NCBI GenBank assembly: GCA_016714785.1
Contig: JADKCC010000010.1
Coordinates: 124,001 to 188,000, forward strand
Reading direction: 5' to 3'
Origin: Saprospiraceae bacterium
Lineage (GTDB): Bacteria > Bacteroidota > Bacteroidia > Chitinophagales > Saprospiraceae
Length of the DNA: 64,000 nucleotides
Positions 44,108-53,581 of this stretch are shown here, piece after piece. Below the pieces are notes generated by a model, which was not told where the DNA came from, ran no database searches, and was given only the letters and a program-made list of their open reading frames with translations. The stretch's first letter is position 1, and each line of letters starts with the position of its first letter. The position numbers were made by a program, and so were the translations under genes.

Positions 44108-45115
44108 ATGAAAAAGTTTTTTGCAATTTCTTACTTCTTAATTTTAGTTTCTTTCAACCTGAATGCTAATTATGGAGGTTGGAATTGGAATGTTACTTTA
44201 AATAATATTGATTATCCGTCAGGAGCAAATTTAGGTAGTTTTAACCCGAGCTCACTAATCCTTAAAGGAGGTTGGGGCAATTCCTGGCAGAATGGTGAGC
44301 ATGATATATGTCACATGGTTATAGATTACTCAGTAGTGGGAGGCGTTAGTGGATCGTTGATTATATATTATGTTAGTCCGCATGGAACCACTCCTGGTGA
44401 TAAATATCATAGCAAAAAGGATTATAGTATTGATATTTCAAATTTATCAGCAGGTACTTATACATTGAACATTGATTATAAACTATTTGGGAGGAATGGT
44501 TATGTTAGTTGCGGCACTTCTGGCAATGCAAATGAATTTACATCCAATGCATTGAATACACAAGCATATACCTTTACCGTCAATGCACCCTTACCTGTAA
44601 AGTTTGGAGCGATCGAAGCTGTCAAAGATCAGAATGGAACTAAAATATCTTGGGCTACATTTTCAGAAGCCTATAGTGATTACTTTGACGTGCAATATAG
44701 TGCAGATGGTAAATATTTTACTTCAGTAGGTAGGGTCAAATCACTAGCTAATGGTACTCAAGAAGCACTTTACTATGATTTTGTGGATCAATACAGAGAC
44801 CATTCAACTATATATTATCGTATAAAGCAAGTGGACTTTGATGGAAAATTTACGTATTCACCCATGATAAGTCTAAGAAAAAATGTGGTGTATAACGATG
44901 TGAAAATATTTCCTAATCCAACGCGTGATGTGATAAATGTGACAGGTGTTAAACCAACATCTTCACTTACCATCTTTGATATGAATGGAAGGATTGTGAA
45001 ATCTTTTACTGGTGGTCAATCATCTTTAGATATACAGGAACTAACAGCTGGCGTTTACATTTTAGAGATATTGGATGAAGATGGCAGGCACTTTTATAAA
45101 GTAATCAGGGATTGA
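44108..45115 (+). CDS. secreted protein with T9SS type A sorting domain
   Basis: The roughly 335-residue protein starts with a signal peptide (MKKFFAISYFLILVSFNLNA). ATG at 44108 is used because the longer frame from 44048 would place the signal inside the protein. Residues about 20-170 form a Trp/Gly-rich beta domain (YGGWNWNVTLNNIDYP, GGWGNSWQNGEHDICHM) of unknown type. Residues about 175-255 look like a fibronectin/immunoglobulin-type sandwich (PLPVKFGAIEAVKDQNGTKI) common just before sorting domains. The last about 80 residues (FPNPTRDVINVTG, SLTIFDMNGRIVKSF, LTAGVYILEIL) are the type IX sorting domain. It lies between two paralogous barrel genes on the opposite strand. Confidence 0.75.
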   Translation: MKKFFAISYFLILVSFNLNANYGGWNWNVTLNNIDYPSGANLGSFNPSSLILKGGWGNSWQNGEHDICHMVIDYSVVGGVSGSLIIYYVSPHGTTPGDKYHSKKDYSIDISNLSAGTYTLNIDYKLFGRNGYVSCGTSGNANEFTSNALNTQAYTFTVNAPLPVKFGAIEAVKDQNGTKISWATFSEAYSDYFDVQYSADGKYFTSVGRVKSLANGTQEALYYDFVDQYRDHSTIYYRIKQVDFDGKFTYSPMISLRKNVVYNDVKIFPNPTRDVINVTGVKPTSSLTIFDMNGRIVKSFTGGQSSLDIQELTAGVYILEILDEDGRHFYKVIRD

Positions 45116-45141
45116 TATGTTAATAAATATAGAAATACTTT

Positions 45142-46065
45142 TTACTTAAATTTGTATGAAGAGCCTATGTATGGCAAGTATTCACCATTATCGATCAAAT
45201 TAAATAGACCTAGATCTAAAAGGAATTGAGAGCCTGCAATGCGAAAACCAATTGAAAGTACATTTTCGGTCTCATCAGATGTGGTAATCCAGTTTTCAGT
45301 CATCAAATAAAATACTTTTGAAACTCTCCACATTCCTGCAATTGAATAAGTAGGTGTAGTGGTAGTTTTTGTTTCATTGTCATTATAGTATGGATAATAG
45401 TAATAAGCAGTTTTATATCTATAAGCTCCCATACCTAGTGTAAAGTTTGAATTTTGATTTCCTATAGTCAATAAACCATTCATAGAGAGATGGGTGTCGT
45501 CTTCGTTTTTTCCATAAAAACTTGATAATCCGATGGTTACGTTTTTATTGAGTGAAAAGCCGCCAACCTTTGCTGATATGATGTTTAAGCTTTCATAATC
45601 ATTTGGGGCAAAGACAGAAAACAGATTGAGGCCGCCCGATATACTAATATGATTTGTAATACCATACTCCAAGGCGGTATAGAAACCCATATTATTATAT
45701 AGATTAACGTCGTTTTTAAGAATGTTGAAGGCAGATTGTCCAAAAAAATAACTATTTGCATGATTGTTTGTCTCCCACCATTTCCCGTTTTTGATTTGCG
45801 ATGGGTTTATCTTTCTGATATGTTTGATGTCATTTATATGTGCAGATAGCTTGGAGTAATTGTTGGTATGAAAAATGATTTGTTCTCCTTTTGTTTCATG
45901 GTATTTTCCTAGGAGTGTTGTTTTATCTTTTAGAGTAATGAGATAATTTTCGAGTCGAATAAATTTTACATCTTGTATATTTTTGATTTTAACCTGTCCA
46001 AAAACTGGGAATATAATTAAGAATATTAGGTGCGTTAAGAAGTATTTTGTTATGATCAATTTCAT
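45142..46065 (-). CDS. outer-membrane protein, paralogue of 42910-43920
   Basis: This 307-residue exported protein has a signal peptide (about 1-23, FPVFGQ), a loop with LKDKTTLLGKYHETKGEQIIF, and a chain of beta strands ending SSYKFK. The match to the protein at 42910-43920 extends over the C-terminal two thirds (for example AKVGGFSLNKNVTIGLSS versus IKVGGWKLLENIHVGMNG). The loop plus the following ISAHINDIKHI segment may be a small regulatory-like beta domain. The family is unknown, and an outer-membrane role is inferred from the barrel pattern. It converges on the T9SS cargo gene with only 26 bases between the stops. Confidence 0.65.
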   Translation of the reverse strand: MKLIITKYFLTHLIFLIIFPVFGQVKIKNIQDVKFIRLENYLITLKDKTTLLGKYHETKGEQIIFHTNNYSKLSAHINDIKHIRKINPSQIKNGKWWETNNHANSYFFGQSAFNILKNDVNLYNNMGFYTALEYGITNHISISGGLNLFSVFAPNDYESLNIISAKVGGFSLNKNVTIGLSSFYGKNEDDTHLSMNGLLTIGNQNSNFTLGMGAYRYKTAYYYYPYYNDNETKTTTTPTYSIAGMWRVSKVFYLMTENWITTSDETENVLSIGFRIAGSQFLLDLGLFNLIDNGEYLPYIGSSYKFK

Positions 46066-46563
46066 GTTAATATTTTATGCTTTTTTAAAATATGATGGAA
46101 TTTGCCATGCAGAATAAAAAATATTCTTTGTGGTTTGCAACTGCATACTGTAGGGCAAGTAAAATAAACTCTGCTTATTTTTATGTTGACTTCATGTATT
46201 AAGTATTTAGTTATAATTATTGATTGTTTTACTGCGTCAAAAGTAATAAATTTTGAACATATAGTGATATTATTTCCCCTATTGTAAAATCTTAATACTA
46301 TAAGACTCATCTGAGCCAAAGTCCATTTATTGAGTTAGAAGGTTAGTAAGGTATAGTATTTACACTAGACTAGGATGTATATAACAAAAGTTATATTGTG
46401 CACGAAAACAAATGCCTTTACCTTTGCATTATAAAGTTTTTAGTTAGTTAATTAATGTTAGTTGTTGCAAATACCTCCTCATCTTGATTGCCATTTACGA
46501 ATAATCCCGTGAACACATCCAGTACAAGTATTGCAGAGGGTTTGAAAGAGGCTACTGTAAAAA
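46066..46563. other. intergenic region, no gene seen
   Basis: About 500 bases. An 85-codon open frame on the minus strand (46062-46319) has no signal, no family resemblance and an unlikely composition, and was discarded. No repeat or promoter match was recognised. Confidence 0.45.
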
Positions 46564-46596
46564 GAAAAGGAGAGCATTTTGAAAAATGACTCTCCT
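46564..46596 (-). terminator. terminator of the second TonB receptor
   Basis: A 9-bp stem (AAAGGAGAG / CTCTCCTTT) encloses an inner CATTT/AAATG stem. It lies about 25 bases after the receptor stop and has a T-rich tail on the minus strand. Confidence 0.75.
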
Positions 46597-46620
46597 TTAT
46601 CATTATTAATAACAAAAAAA

Positions 46621-49026
46621 CTACAAACTAACTACTATTCCCAAAGTTGGAAGTACGGTACCAGTCCCATCATTGATGGTTTTGACCTTATATTTTTGCT
46701 GGTCTGCCGGTGCATCAGGATTGATAATAATAGGTGGCCCTATCGGTTTTAGATTTTCATCCAAAGGCCTGTCTAGTACTAAAACATCTCTTGCAACTGC
46801 TGCGGCTGTGACATTTTGCAAATCTAAATATAAGTTGAGGTCCCAACCCTTAAAAAACCACTTTTTATCTACTCTAAGGTCTAAGGCACCAAATGCACCA
46901 TACCTTATTGTATTGATGCGTGTATAATCTGGAATGCCACCGAAATTGCGATCCCAATTGGTCTTAAGGTCTGAATTATTGCTAAAAGGTGTACCTGGTA
47001 AGCCAGATTGATAACGATATTTTACACCTATTTCCCAATTTTTCCGCAATCTTTTGCCACCTGTGAGACTGATGATGTGACGGCTATCCCAGCTACTAGC
47101 AGCATACTGTCCACTTGCATTGGTAAATTCTGACTTTCCAAAAGTATATGCCATAATGCCATAAAAACCTTTGGTCAACCTTTGTTGGTAGAGCAGTTCA
47201 AGACCATAAGTACGTCCCTCTGATGTAGGCGTTACTGGTTCATTGCCGATGACACCAAAATCACCACCCAAATTGGCCAAAGAAATATTTTCTCTCAAAA
47301 GTAAAGGATAATTTTGGTATGTTTTGTAATAACCTTCTATGGTCATTCTACTTCCTGGTGTTGGGTTAAACTCAAAACCCGAGACCAAATGATTGGATGA
47401 AATGTAAGTTATTTTATTTGTTTTATTTACTAAAATGCCATTAGATACGAAACCTAGTGCCGGAAATGGTGGTAACTGGAAATACCGTCCTATGTTGACA
47501 TTAAACGAAAGTTTATCATTTATCTGGTAAGAAGCAGATGCTCTAGGCGAAAACTGGTCCAAAGGATTGTTCATTTCATTAGAGTAAGTATTGGCATCCA
47601 TTCTGAGACCGAATGAAACATTGAGTTTATCATCGAGTAGTTTGCGACTAATGTTGGCAAATGCACCATATTTTTGTATATTAATATCAGTGCTGTAGTT
47701 GATATCTTCAGCACCAGCGCCTGTATATATTTTGTTGATAGTAGTATTGCTGTACTTTACAAATTCATAACCTATGCCCAAAAGATATTCCCATTTCCCA
47801 GCTCTTTGTGATGTTTCTATCCGGAGCTTATTTTCTATTTCTTGTGATTTATAATCCAATATGATGTTAGCGCTGTTACTTGCGTCATTATTGAAGTATT
47901 TGATGGCTTCATTATTGAGCATATTGCGACTAAGTACAAAACTGGTATATCCATTGGAGCCATAATGTTTATACACAAGACCATTGGTATAGTTCCACTG
48001 AGTATTGATAGGCAAACGATCTAGGAGATATTGTTTAGATTCGGTATCATTGGCATCTTCATTTAGTGAAAAATCGTCAATAGCACCTAAACCTATGAAG
48101 GTGATTTCATTTTTTTTGTCTATTTTGTATTTGTATTTAGCATTAAAATCGGTGTAGGTTGGTAAGAAAGGTAAGCCGATGGCTTTGAATAAAAATTGCA
48201 AATATGACCTTCTTGCGGAGACTAAAAAAGTGCTTTTATTTCCAATGGGACCATCTAGTGTCACACCAATATCGGTAGCACCTGCAGTCATGGTAGCGCC
48301 TATGCGATCATCTCTACCATCTTTAAATTTAAAATTGAAAACAGAGCTCAGCGCATTGCCTCGACTCACAGGAAAAGCACCGCTATAGAAATCTACTTCG
48401 CGGATGAAATCCACATTGATAATACCTGCTGGGCCACCTGAAGATCCTTGGGTTGAAAAGTGGTTGATGACGGGTACTTCGATATCATCCACAAAAAATC
48501 TATTTTCATTGGGAGCACCACCACGTATGATGAGGTCATTTCTGAACGATGCGGTAGATGTAACACCCGGCAATGATTGGATTACTCTGGATATATCTCG
48601 ATTTCCACCTGGATTTCTTTTGATTTCAGATACACCGATAGTACGTAGTGAAACGGGACTTTCGGCAGTTTTTTTGAAAGATGCAGCCTTGACTACCACC
48701 TCTTCCAACTGTTTGGCATTTTCAATTAGTTCAAAATTCAATATGGTAGGCCGTATTCCTTGTATTTCTATCTCAAACTGTGAAATAGTTTCATAACCTA
48801 GATAACTCACCTGTAAATCATACAGACCTGGTTTAAGACCTACTATGATATAATTACCATCTATATCAGTAGAAGTGCCCGCATCTGTGCCTTTCAAAAC
48901 AATATTGGCACCGATGATGGCTTCATTAGAAAGTTTGTCTTTGACACTACCTTTGATTGTACCAGATTGGGATACTAAAAGTAAGGGCATTAATAGGGCC
49001 AACAATATTGATATGTTATGTTTCAT
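46621..49026 (-). CDS. TonB-dependent receptor
   Basis: An intact 801-residue outer-membrane receptor. It has a signal peptide (about 1-20), a carboxypeptidase-like regulatory domain (about 23-105: TIKGSVKDKLSNEAIIGANI, YDLQVSYLGYETIS) and a plug domain (about 110-230: GGNRDISRVIQSLPGV, then FRNDLIIRGGAPNENRFFVDDIEVP). A 22-strand barrel follows to the end (GTVLPTLGIVVSL). The plug is typical of receptors without a SusD partner, so the cargo is probably not a glycan of the SusCD type. Its substrate is not predictable. A clear terminator follows. It is transcribed alone. Confidence 0.92.
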   Translation of the reverse strand: MKHNISILLALLMPLLLVSQSGTIKGSVKDKLSNEAIIGANIVLKGTDAGTSTDIDGNYIIVGLKPGLYDLQVSYLGYETISQFEIEIQGIRPTILNFELIENAKQLEEVVVKAASFKKTAESPVSLRTIGVSEIKRNPGGNRDISRVIQSLPGVTSTASFRNDLIIRGGAPNENRFFVDDIEVPVINHFSTQGSSGGPAGIINVDFIREVDFYSGAFPVSRGNALSSVFNFKFKDGRDDRIGATMTAGATDIGVTLDGPIGNKSTFLVSARRSYLQFLFKAIGLPFLPTYTDFNAKYKYKIDKKNEITFIGLGAIDDFSLNEDANDTESKQYLLDRLPINTQWNYTNGLVYKHYGSNGYTSFVLSRNMLNNEAIKYFNNDASNSANIILDYKSQEIENKLRIETSQRAGKWEYLLGIGYEFVKYSNTTINKIYTGAGAEDINYSTDINIQKYGAFANISRKLLDDKLNVSFGLRMDANTYSNEMNNPLDQFSPRASASYQINDKLSFNVNIGRYFQLPPFPALGFVSNGILVNKTNKITYISSNHLVSGFEFNPTPGSRMTIEGYYKTYQNYPLLLRENISLANLGGDFGVIGNEPVTPTSEGRTYGLELLYQQRLTKGFYGIMAYTFGKSEFTNASGQYAASSWDSRHIISLTGGKRLRKNWEIGVKYRYQSGLPGTPFSNNSDLKTNWDRNFGGIPDYTRINTIRYGAFGALDLRVDKKWFFKGWDLNLYLDLQNVTAAAVARDVLVLDRPLDENLKPIGPPIIINPDAPADQQKYKVKTINDGTGTVLPTLGIVVSL

Positions 49027-49346
49027 TAAATCATTTTTTTTTGACAGTCGTAATTACAAACGAAAGGCATAATTGTTTAAAAAAGTTTGATACAAAAAAT
49101 AATATTGCTAGATCCACTTTGTTTAGATTTTAGAGTATGTTTAATAATTTTCTTAGTTGCTAATCAAAAGGTTATGGTTCTGACAATAAAAGAATTAATG
49201 AGTTTAGTGAACTAAACGAGGCAATTATTTTGAAGTCAGGTTCATAAGATATTGATTATAAAGCAATAAAAATTTAAACATACTCTTACTGTATATTAAG
49301 TTTTCATGTATTTTACCTAACTTTGCAGTTTATATAAGACGCAATT
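49027..49346. other. divergent intergenic region, TonB receptor / hemJ
   Basis: About 320 AT-rich bases that must hold promoters for both neighbours. The plus-strand element at 49318-49325 is the only good promoter match. No repeat or gene was seen. Confidence 0.4.
49318..49325 (+). promoter_or_regulatory. putative -7 promoter element of the hemJ operon
   Basis: TAACTTTG matches TAnnTTTG, 21 bases before the hemJ start. Confidence 0.45.
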
Positions 49347-49607
49347 ATGGATACTGCTTTGTCAATATTAAAAATAGTACATGTCTTTGGATTTGTAGCA
49401 TGGGTAGGAGGCTTGTTTTATTTAGCCAATATTATGGTTTATCATCGCAAAGCTATAGAAAATCATGTTTTGGGAAGTGTTGATGTTAATTCTGTTTTCG
49501 AAAGAATTGAAAATGGAGTCTATAAAAAAATGTGTAATCCAGCCATGATGATTACATGGACTGCTGGGTTAATGATGATTTTATTGCATGGAATAGATTG
49601 GTTTTAG
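49347..49607 (+). CDS. hemJ: protoporphyrinogen IX oxidase HemJ, N-terminal part (frameshifted)
   Basis: HemJ oxidises protoporphyrinogen IX to protoporphyrin IX in the membrane, the penultimate step of haem synthesis. This part has the first helix with the conserved His (LKIVHVFGFVAWVGGLFYLANIMVYHRKA) and a second (YKKMCNPAMMITWTAGLMMIL). The frame ends at DWF, followed by TAG. Removing one T from the run at 49602-49605 reads DWFRANLW and joins directly onto 49621-49917. The complete protein of about 190 residues is normal for the family. It heads an operon with the SRPBCC-type gene and the pab genes. Confidence 0.85.
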   Translation: MDTALSILKIVHVFGFVAWVGGLFYLANIMVYHRKAIENHVLGSVDVNSVFERIENGVYKKMCNPAMMITWTAGLMMILLHGIDWF

Positions 49608-49620
49608 AGCCAATCTTTGG

Positions 49621-49917
49621 ATGCATCATAAATTGCTCCTTCTGATATTGCTTACAGTATTTCAATTATTGGCCAAAAAACAAATCAAAAAACTGCAATT
49701 AGGCACACATAATATGACTACGGTACAATTTAAATTTTTTAATGCTATTCCGGTATTGTTTTTAGTAGCTATAGTCGTGCTTGCTGTTTTTAAAAATACA
49801 GATCCATTGGTACTTCCAGTAGTGGTGATTGGTTTAGCATCTGCTTTATTGTTTATATTTGCAAAAATAAAAAAAAATAAAAAATCCAAAAAAGTCACCC
49901 AAAATTTAGCGGAATAA
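49621..49917 (+). CDS. hemJ: protoporphyrinogen IX oxidase HemJ, C-terminal part (frameshifted)
   Basis: This second part of HemJ contains the helix with the conserved MHHKLLLLILLTVFQ, the loop, the FNAIPVLFLVAIVVLAVFK helix typical of the family's C-terminus, and an extra membrane segment with a Lys-rich tail. The ATG at 49621 is internal, because coding sequence in this frame begins at about 49606. Its stop (TAA) overlaps the next start codon (ATG at 49917), so the downstream gene is translationally coupled. Confidence 0.83.
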   Translation: MHHKLLLLILLTVFQLLAKKQIKKLQLGTHNMTTVQFKFFNAIPVLFLVAIVVLAVFKNTDPLVLPVVVIGLASALLFIFAKIKKNKKSKKVTQNLAE

Positions 49918-50924
49918 TGAGTAGATCAAAAAAAACACTTATCATCATTGGAGTTATTATTTTCTTCATTTTGGGCCTTTCTTTCTTTATATCGAAGGAG
50001 TATAGAAGTACCACGACGACAGAGATAGATGCTCCTGCCAATTTTGTATATAATGCGATTAATGATTTGCAATATCAATCAGCTTGGAATGGGAAAGAAA
50101 GTTTAGATACTACTTTTCAATTGAATTGTACCGGTAAAACTAAAGGAGCAGGATCTTCCTGTGATTATAAAAGCGAAAGTTACGGAGCAGGAGTATTGCG
50201 TATAATATACAGCCATCAAGATAGCATAGTTTTGACAGACGAACCTGATGGCCAAAAATTACGAACATTTTATTACAAGATGACACCTATTGATGATGCC
50301 CATACTTCACTAACAGTGACGGGTATAGGTACTTCAGGATTTTTTACTAATTTGTGGAATGTAATCCATCGTTGGAAACTTTCGAAACACATCAAACATG
50401 GATTAGATAATTTTAAAATATTTATGTTGGATAGATATAGGAATAAAATCTATCATGGATACAAAGTCAATGAAGTGCCAATGAACCAGAAGTTTTTTTT
50501 AGCTCAAAGATCAGAAGTAGCTTTTGAAAATGTGCAACAATATTATACCCAAAATATCAGTGGACTTTATCAATTGGCTATTCAAAACAAATTGGTAGTA
50601 GCAGGGATGCCTTGTGGGTTGTTTTACAGATGGGACGAGATCAATCAAAAAACCGATATGGCAGCAGCTTTGCCATTGCTCGCAGAATTGAATATTGCCG
50701 AGAGCGATGCTATCAACATACCAGCCCAAACAGCACTCAAAATAGAATATAAAGGGGAAAGTAATAAATCAGCTGAAGCCCATTATGCTATGGATGCCTA
50801 CATTTTGGATCATCAATTGAGACATGACTTGCCCATCATAGAAGAGTACATGACCGATCCTGCCAAAGAGCCTGATCCAACCAAATGGGTGACCAATATT
50901 TATTATTATGTGTCACCTAAGTAG
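49917..50924 (+). CDS. membrane-anchored SRPBCC protein with GyrI-like effector-binding domain
   Basis: This 335-residue protein has an N-terminal membrane anchor (about 7-25), a SRPBCC/polyketide-cyclase-type ligand-binding domain (about 33-165: STTTTEIDAPANFVYNAIND, LQYQSAWNGKES) and a C-terminal GyrI/AraC-effector-binding-like domain (about 185-335: PMNQKFFLAQRSEVAFENV, AGMPCGLFYRWDE, PAQTALKIEYKG). This pairing is frequent in Bacteroidota but not characterised. Both domains bind small hydrophobic ligands, so a sensor or carrier role is possible. It overlaps the hemJ stop by one base and precedes pabB. No catalytic residues are evident. Confidence 0.75.
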   Translation: MSRSKKTLIIIGVIIFFILGLSFFISKEYRSTTTTEIDAPANFVYNAINDLQYQSAWNGKESLDTTFQLNCTGKTKGAGSSCDYKSESYGAGVLRIIYSHQDSIVLTDEPDGQKLRTFYYKMTPIDDAHTSLTVTGIGTSGFFTNLWNVIHRWKLSKHIKHGLDNFKIFMLDRYRNKIYHGYKVNEVPMNQKFFLAQRSEVAFENVQQYYTQNISGLYQLAIQNKLVVAGMPCGLFYRWDEINQKTDMAAALPLLAELNIAESDAINIPAQTALKIEYKGESNKSAEAHYAMDAYILDHQLRHDLPIIEEYMTDPAKEPDPTKWVTNIYYYVSPK

Positions 50925-50986
50925 ATTTTTCAGATAAACAAGCAATATTGAGTACTGGAAAAGTATCAACAGAGTGGGTAGAAAAA

Positions 50987-51937
50987 ATGAATGAAATGGG
51001 CAGATTGGGTACGCCATTTTTGTTTATTCTTGATTTTGCATTAATTAAACCTTTGATTTTCGAATTGTCCAAATTGGATACAGATATATTTTATAAGTTT
51101 AATGATGTTAAAAATTATGATTTACACGGCACAAAGTCCAAACTTTTGTCATTCATAAAGTATCCAGTGAGTTATGGAAAATATAGTGACGCGTTTTATG
51201 ATGTACAAAAAGAGATATTTTTTGGCAATTCCTTTTTACTCAATCTTACTTTTCCCACTCAGGTAGAGACCAATTATACACTTAAAGAACTTTTTGATAT
51301 ATCTAGAGCAAAATATAAATTGTATTATCGTGACCAGTTTATAGTGTCATCACCAGAGATATTTGTAAAGATAAAAAATGGGAGAATATATACTTTCCCA
51401 ATGAAAGGCACTATAGATGCAGCAGTTGATAATGCTGAACAAGTGATATTAAATGATATTAAAGAAACGGCAGAACACTACACAATAGTAGATTTATTGC
51501 GCAATGATCTAAGCATAGTGGCCAAGAATGTAAAAGTAAATCGGTTTCGGTATATCGAAGAGCTTAGAACTACATCTAAAACACTGCTACAAGTAAGTTC
51601 AGAAATAGAAGGAACATTACCATTTGATTACAAAAGCAAGTTGGGTGACATTTTTGAGGCTTTATTACCAGCCGGAAGTATATCAGGTGCTCCCAAAAAG
51701 AAAACTGTGGAAATCATACAAGAAAATGAAATCGATGATCGAGGATATTACACTGGGGTATTTGGTATTTTTGATGGGCAAAATGTAGATAGTGCTGTAA
51801 TGATAAGGTATATAGAACAGCATAATGGTCAATTGACTTACCGAAGCGGATGTGGCATCACAGCTTTGAGCGATTGTGCTTCAGAATACAAAGAAATGAT
51901 AGACAAAGTTTATGTCCCTGTTGGTAGAAAGTATTAA
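50987..51937 (+). CDS. pabB: aminodeoxychorismate synthase component I (chorismate-binding)
   Basis: PabB converts chorismate with glutamine-derived ammonia to 4-amino-4-deoxychorismate for folate synthesis. The 316 residues match the chorismate-binding fold, with FPMKGTIDA, then DLLRNDLSIVAKNVKV and the active-site PAGSISGAPKKKTVEII, GYYTGVFGIFDG and YRSGCGITALSDC. It is shorter than E. coli PabB because it lacks much of the N-terminal domain, as is usual in Bacteroidota. ATG at 50987 gives the family-typical start GRLGTPFLFILDF; a TTG at 50948 in the same frame is the alternative. It overlaps pabC by 26 bases. The glutaminase component is not in the window. Confidence 0.9.
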   Translation: MNEMGRLGTPFLFILDFALIKPLIFELSKLDTDIFYKFNDVKNYDLHGTKSKLLSFIKYPVSYGKYSDAFYDVQKEIFFGNSFLLNLTFPTQVETNYTLKELFDISRAKYKLYYRDQFIVSSPEIFVKIKNGRIYTFPMKGTIDAAVDNAEQVILNDIKETAEHYTIVDLLRNDLSIVAKNVKVNRFRYIEELRTTSKTLLQVSSEIEGTLPFDYKSKLGDIFEALLPAGSISGAPKKKTVEIIQENEIDDRGYYTGVFGIFDGQNVDSAVMIRYIEQHNGQLTYRSGCGITALSDCASEYKEMIDKVYVPVGRKY

Positions 51938-52508
51938 AATCCTGAATGGGAGATGTTATAATCTTGCATTGCACGAAGCACGAATGAATCGTTCGCGTTT
52001 TGCAGTATTTGGCATGGAGGATCGATGTAATCTTAAACAATTTATCCAAATACCAGAAGCATATATGCATGGATTGGTCAAATGTCGCGTGGTGTATGAT
52101 AGCCAAATACAAGAAATCACTTACAGTCATTACCAAATCAGAACAATCCGTTCCGTCAAAATCATAAATACTGAAAATCATAAATACGAACATAAATGGG
52201 TAAATCGACCACAACTTGATATTCTTTTTGGTCAGCGACAAGATGCAGATGAGATCATCATAGTTAATAATGGTTTGGTCACGGACGGTTATTATTACAA
52301 TTTAGTATTTGAGCGAGATGGTAGATTCTTCACGCCAAAAACTCCTTTATTACATGGCATCCAACGGGCATCTCTGCTCCATAAAGTTAAAATAGAACCA
52401 AGGGATATACTCGGTTCAGATATTGGGATGTATGATAAAATTCATTATATCAATGCATTGACACCATTGGGGAAGATTGCAGTAGATATTCTCAATGTTA
52501 TAAGGTGA
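51912..52508 (+). CDS. pabC: aminodeoxychorismate lyase-like (class IV aminotransferase)
   Basis: PabC removes pyruvate from aminodeoxychorismate to give 4-aminobenzoate. This 198-residue PLP fold-type IV protein has the N-terminal LHEARMNRSR motif, the probable PLP Lys in HKWVNRPQLDILF, the DADEIIIVNNGLVTDGYYYNLVF motif and the late LLHGIQRASLL segment. The protein is shorter than E. coli PabC (269 residues), mostly at the N-terminal domain, as in other Bacteroidota versions. It overlaps pabB by 26 bases, so translation is coupled. Together the two genes make 4-aminobenzoate for folate. Confidence 0.85.
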   Translation: MSLLVESIKILNGRCYNLALHEARMNRSRFAVFGMEDRCNLKQFIQIPEAYMHGLVKCRVVYDSQIQEITYSHYQIRTIRSVKIINTENHKYEHKWVNRPQLDILFGQRQDADEIIIVNNGLVTDGYYYNLVFERDGRFFTPKTPLLHGIQRASLLHKVKIEPRDILGSDIGMYDKIHYINALTPLGKIAVDILNVIR

Positions 52509-52525
52509 ATTATTAAAAATGATAC

Positions 52526-53479
52526 TTATTTTTCATTTTGTTTAAAGACAAAAATACTTCTGTTTTGTACTTTGGTATTTGATAGCATTTGTAAATTCGA
52601 TTTTTCGAAATACTTTAGGAATTTCTTTTTTGATAATTGGTGATAGCAACTATATGCTCCTGGAAAAGCTTTAAGATCATAGCTTGCGTCCTCTTTAAAA
52701 ACTTCAATAACGATTATTTCCCCCTTAGGATTAAGATGTTGTTTTATATCGTCCAACATCTTTTTTTTGTCAGAGAAATGGTGAAATGTATTGCGTATTA
52801 TTATTTTATCATATCTTCCTTTCAAATTCGTTTTCTTTTCTTCCCCTTTTATCAAGCTATAATCATATTCAAGAGAATCTTGGTGAATTCCCTTAATCTT
52901 TTTGTAAAAACGAATCTTACTAATATCTAATTCATTTAGATGGTATTTTAGTGGATGAAAAATGATGTTTAATAGAAAAGCAAAATAACCAGTTCCTGCA
53001 CCAATTTCTGCAATACTTTGGTTAGAATCAATATTGCATGTTAATATTTCCTGTAGCATGTAGTGCCTAATGTTAAGCCTAAATGGGAAATCACTACTGA
53101 GAATGCCTTCATACAGCATCCAGAAAAAATCAGAGTTTGCCACTAGGAATTCCATCTCTTTTCTTATGTCATCTTCATCTTGATAGGTTTCAAATCTGTT
53201 ACTTTTTATGAACTCAAAATCTGAACGTGTGAGCGTATCGATACCTACATAAAATTCTGAAAGCTCTTTGTATATCTGAATAGCTGGAAAATTTGCAGAA
53301 CTTTTGTATTTGGAAGTGATATTCAATATTTCCTTAAAAAATATACTATCAGAAAGTATCTTATTACGTTTTGTTTCTAATGCTTTTAATACTTTTATTT
53401 GATGTTCATTTTGTCCAAAACAATAAAAATGAAAACTGCAAAAAGTAAAGAATTGGATGATTAATATAATTCTCGACAT
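52526..53479 (-). CDS. exported class I SAM-dependent methyltransferase-like protein
   Basis: The roughly 317-residue protein starts at 53479 with a signal peptide (SRIILIIQFFTFCSFHFYCF, cleavage near FGQ). The ATG at 53512 is less likely because it puts a basic stretch before the signal. The body carries the methyltransferase glycine motif AEIGAGTGYFAFLLN with a following acidic residue (HLNELDISKIRFYKK). It also has the later motifs IIIRNTFHHFSDKKKML and KGEIIVIEVF. A SAM enzyme outside the cytoplasm has no obvious cofactor source, so it may have another role or the signal may be an anchor. It converges on pabC with 17 bases between the stops. Confidence 0.75.
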   Translation of the reverse strand: MSRIILIIQFFTFCSFHFYCFGQNEHQIKVLKALETKRNKILSDSIFFKEILNITSKYKSSANFPAIQIYKELSEFYVGIDTLTRSDFEFIKSNRFETYQDEDDIRKEMEFLVANSDFFWMLYEGILSSDFPFRLNIRHYMLQEILTCNIDSNQSIAEIGAGTGYFAFLLNIIFHPLKYHLNELDISKIRFYKKIKGIHQDSLEYDYSLIKGEEKKTNLKGRYDKIIIRNTFHHFSDKKKMLDDIKQHLNPKGEIIVIEVFKEDASYDLKAFPGAYSCYHQLSKKKFLKYFEKSNLQMLSNTKVQNRSIFVFKQNEK

Positions 53480-53581
53480 GTTTGATCGTTTTGTTTTTTT
53501 GATTGCTGACATTTTATACGATTTCCATCTTATAGATAATTAATTTTATCTTTAATAAAGTTTGTTGCCATCCAACATTTC

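Noticed and set aside
46062..46319. 85-codon open frame on the minus strand in the 46 kb intergenic region
   Set aside because: No family resemblance, no signal, irregular composition, and overlap with the end of a real gene's leader. Treated as chance.
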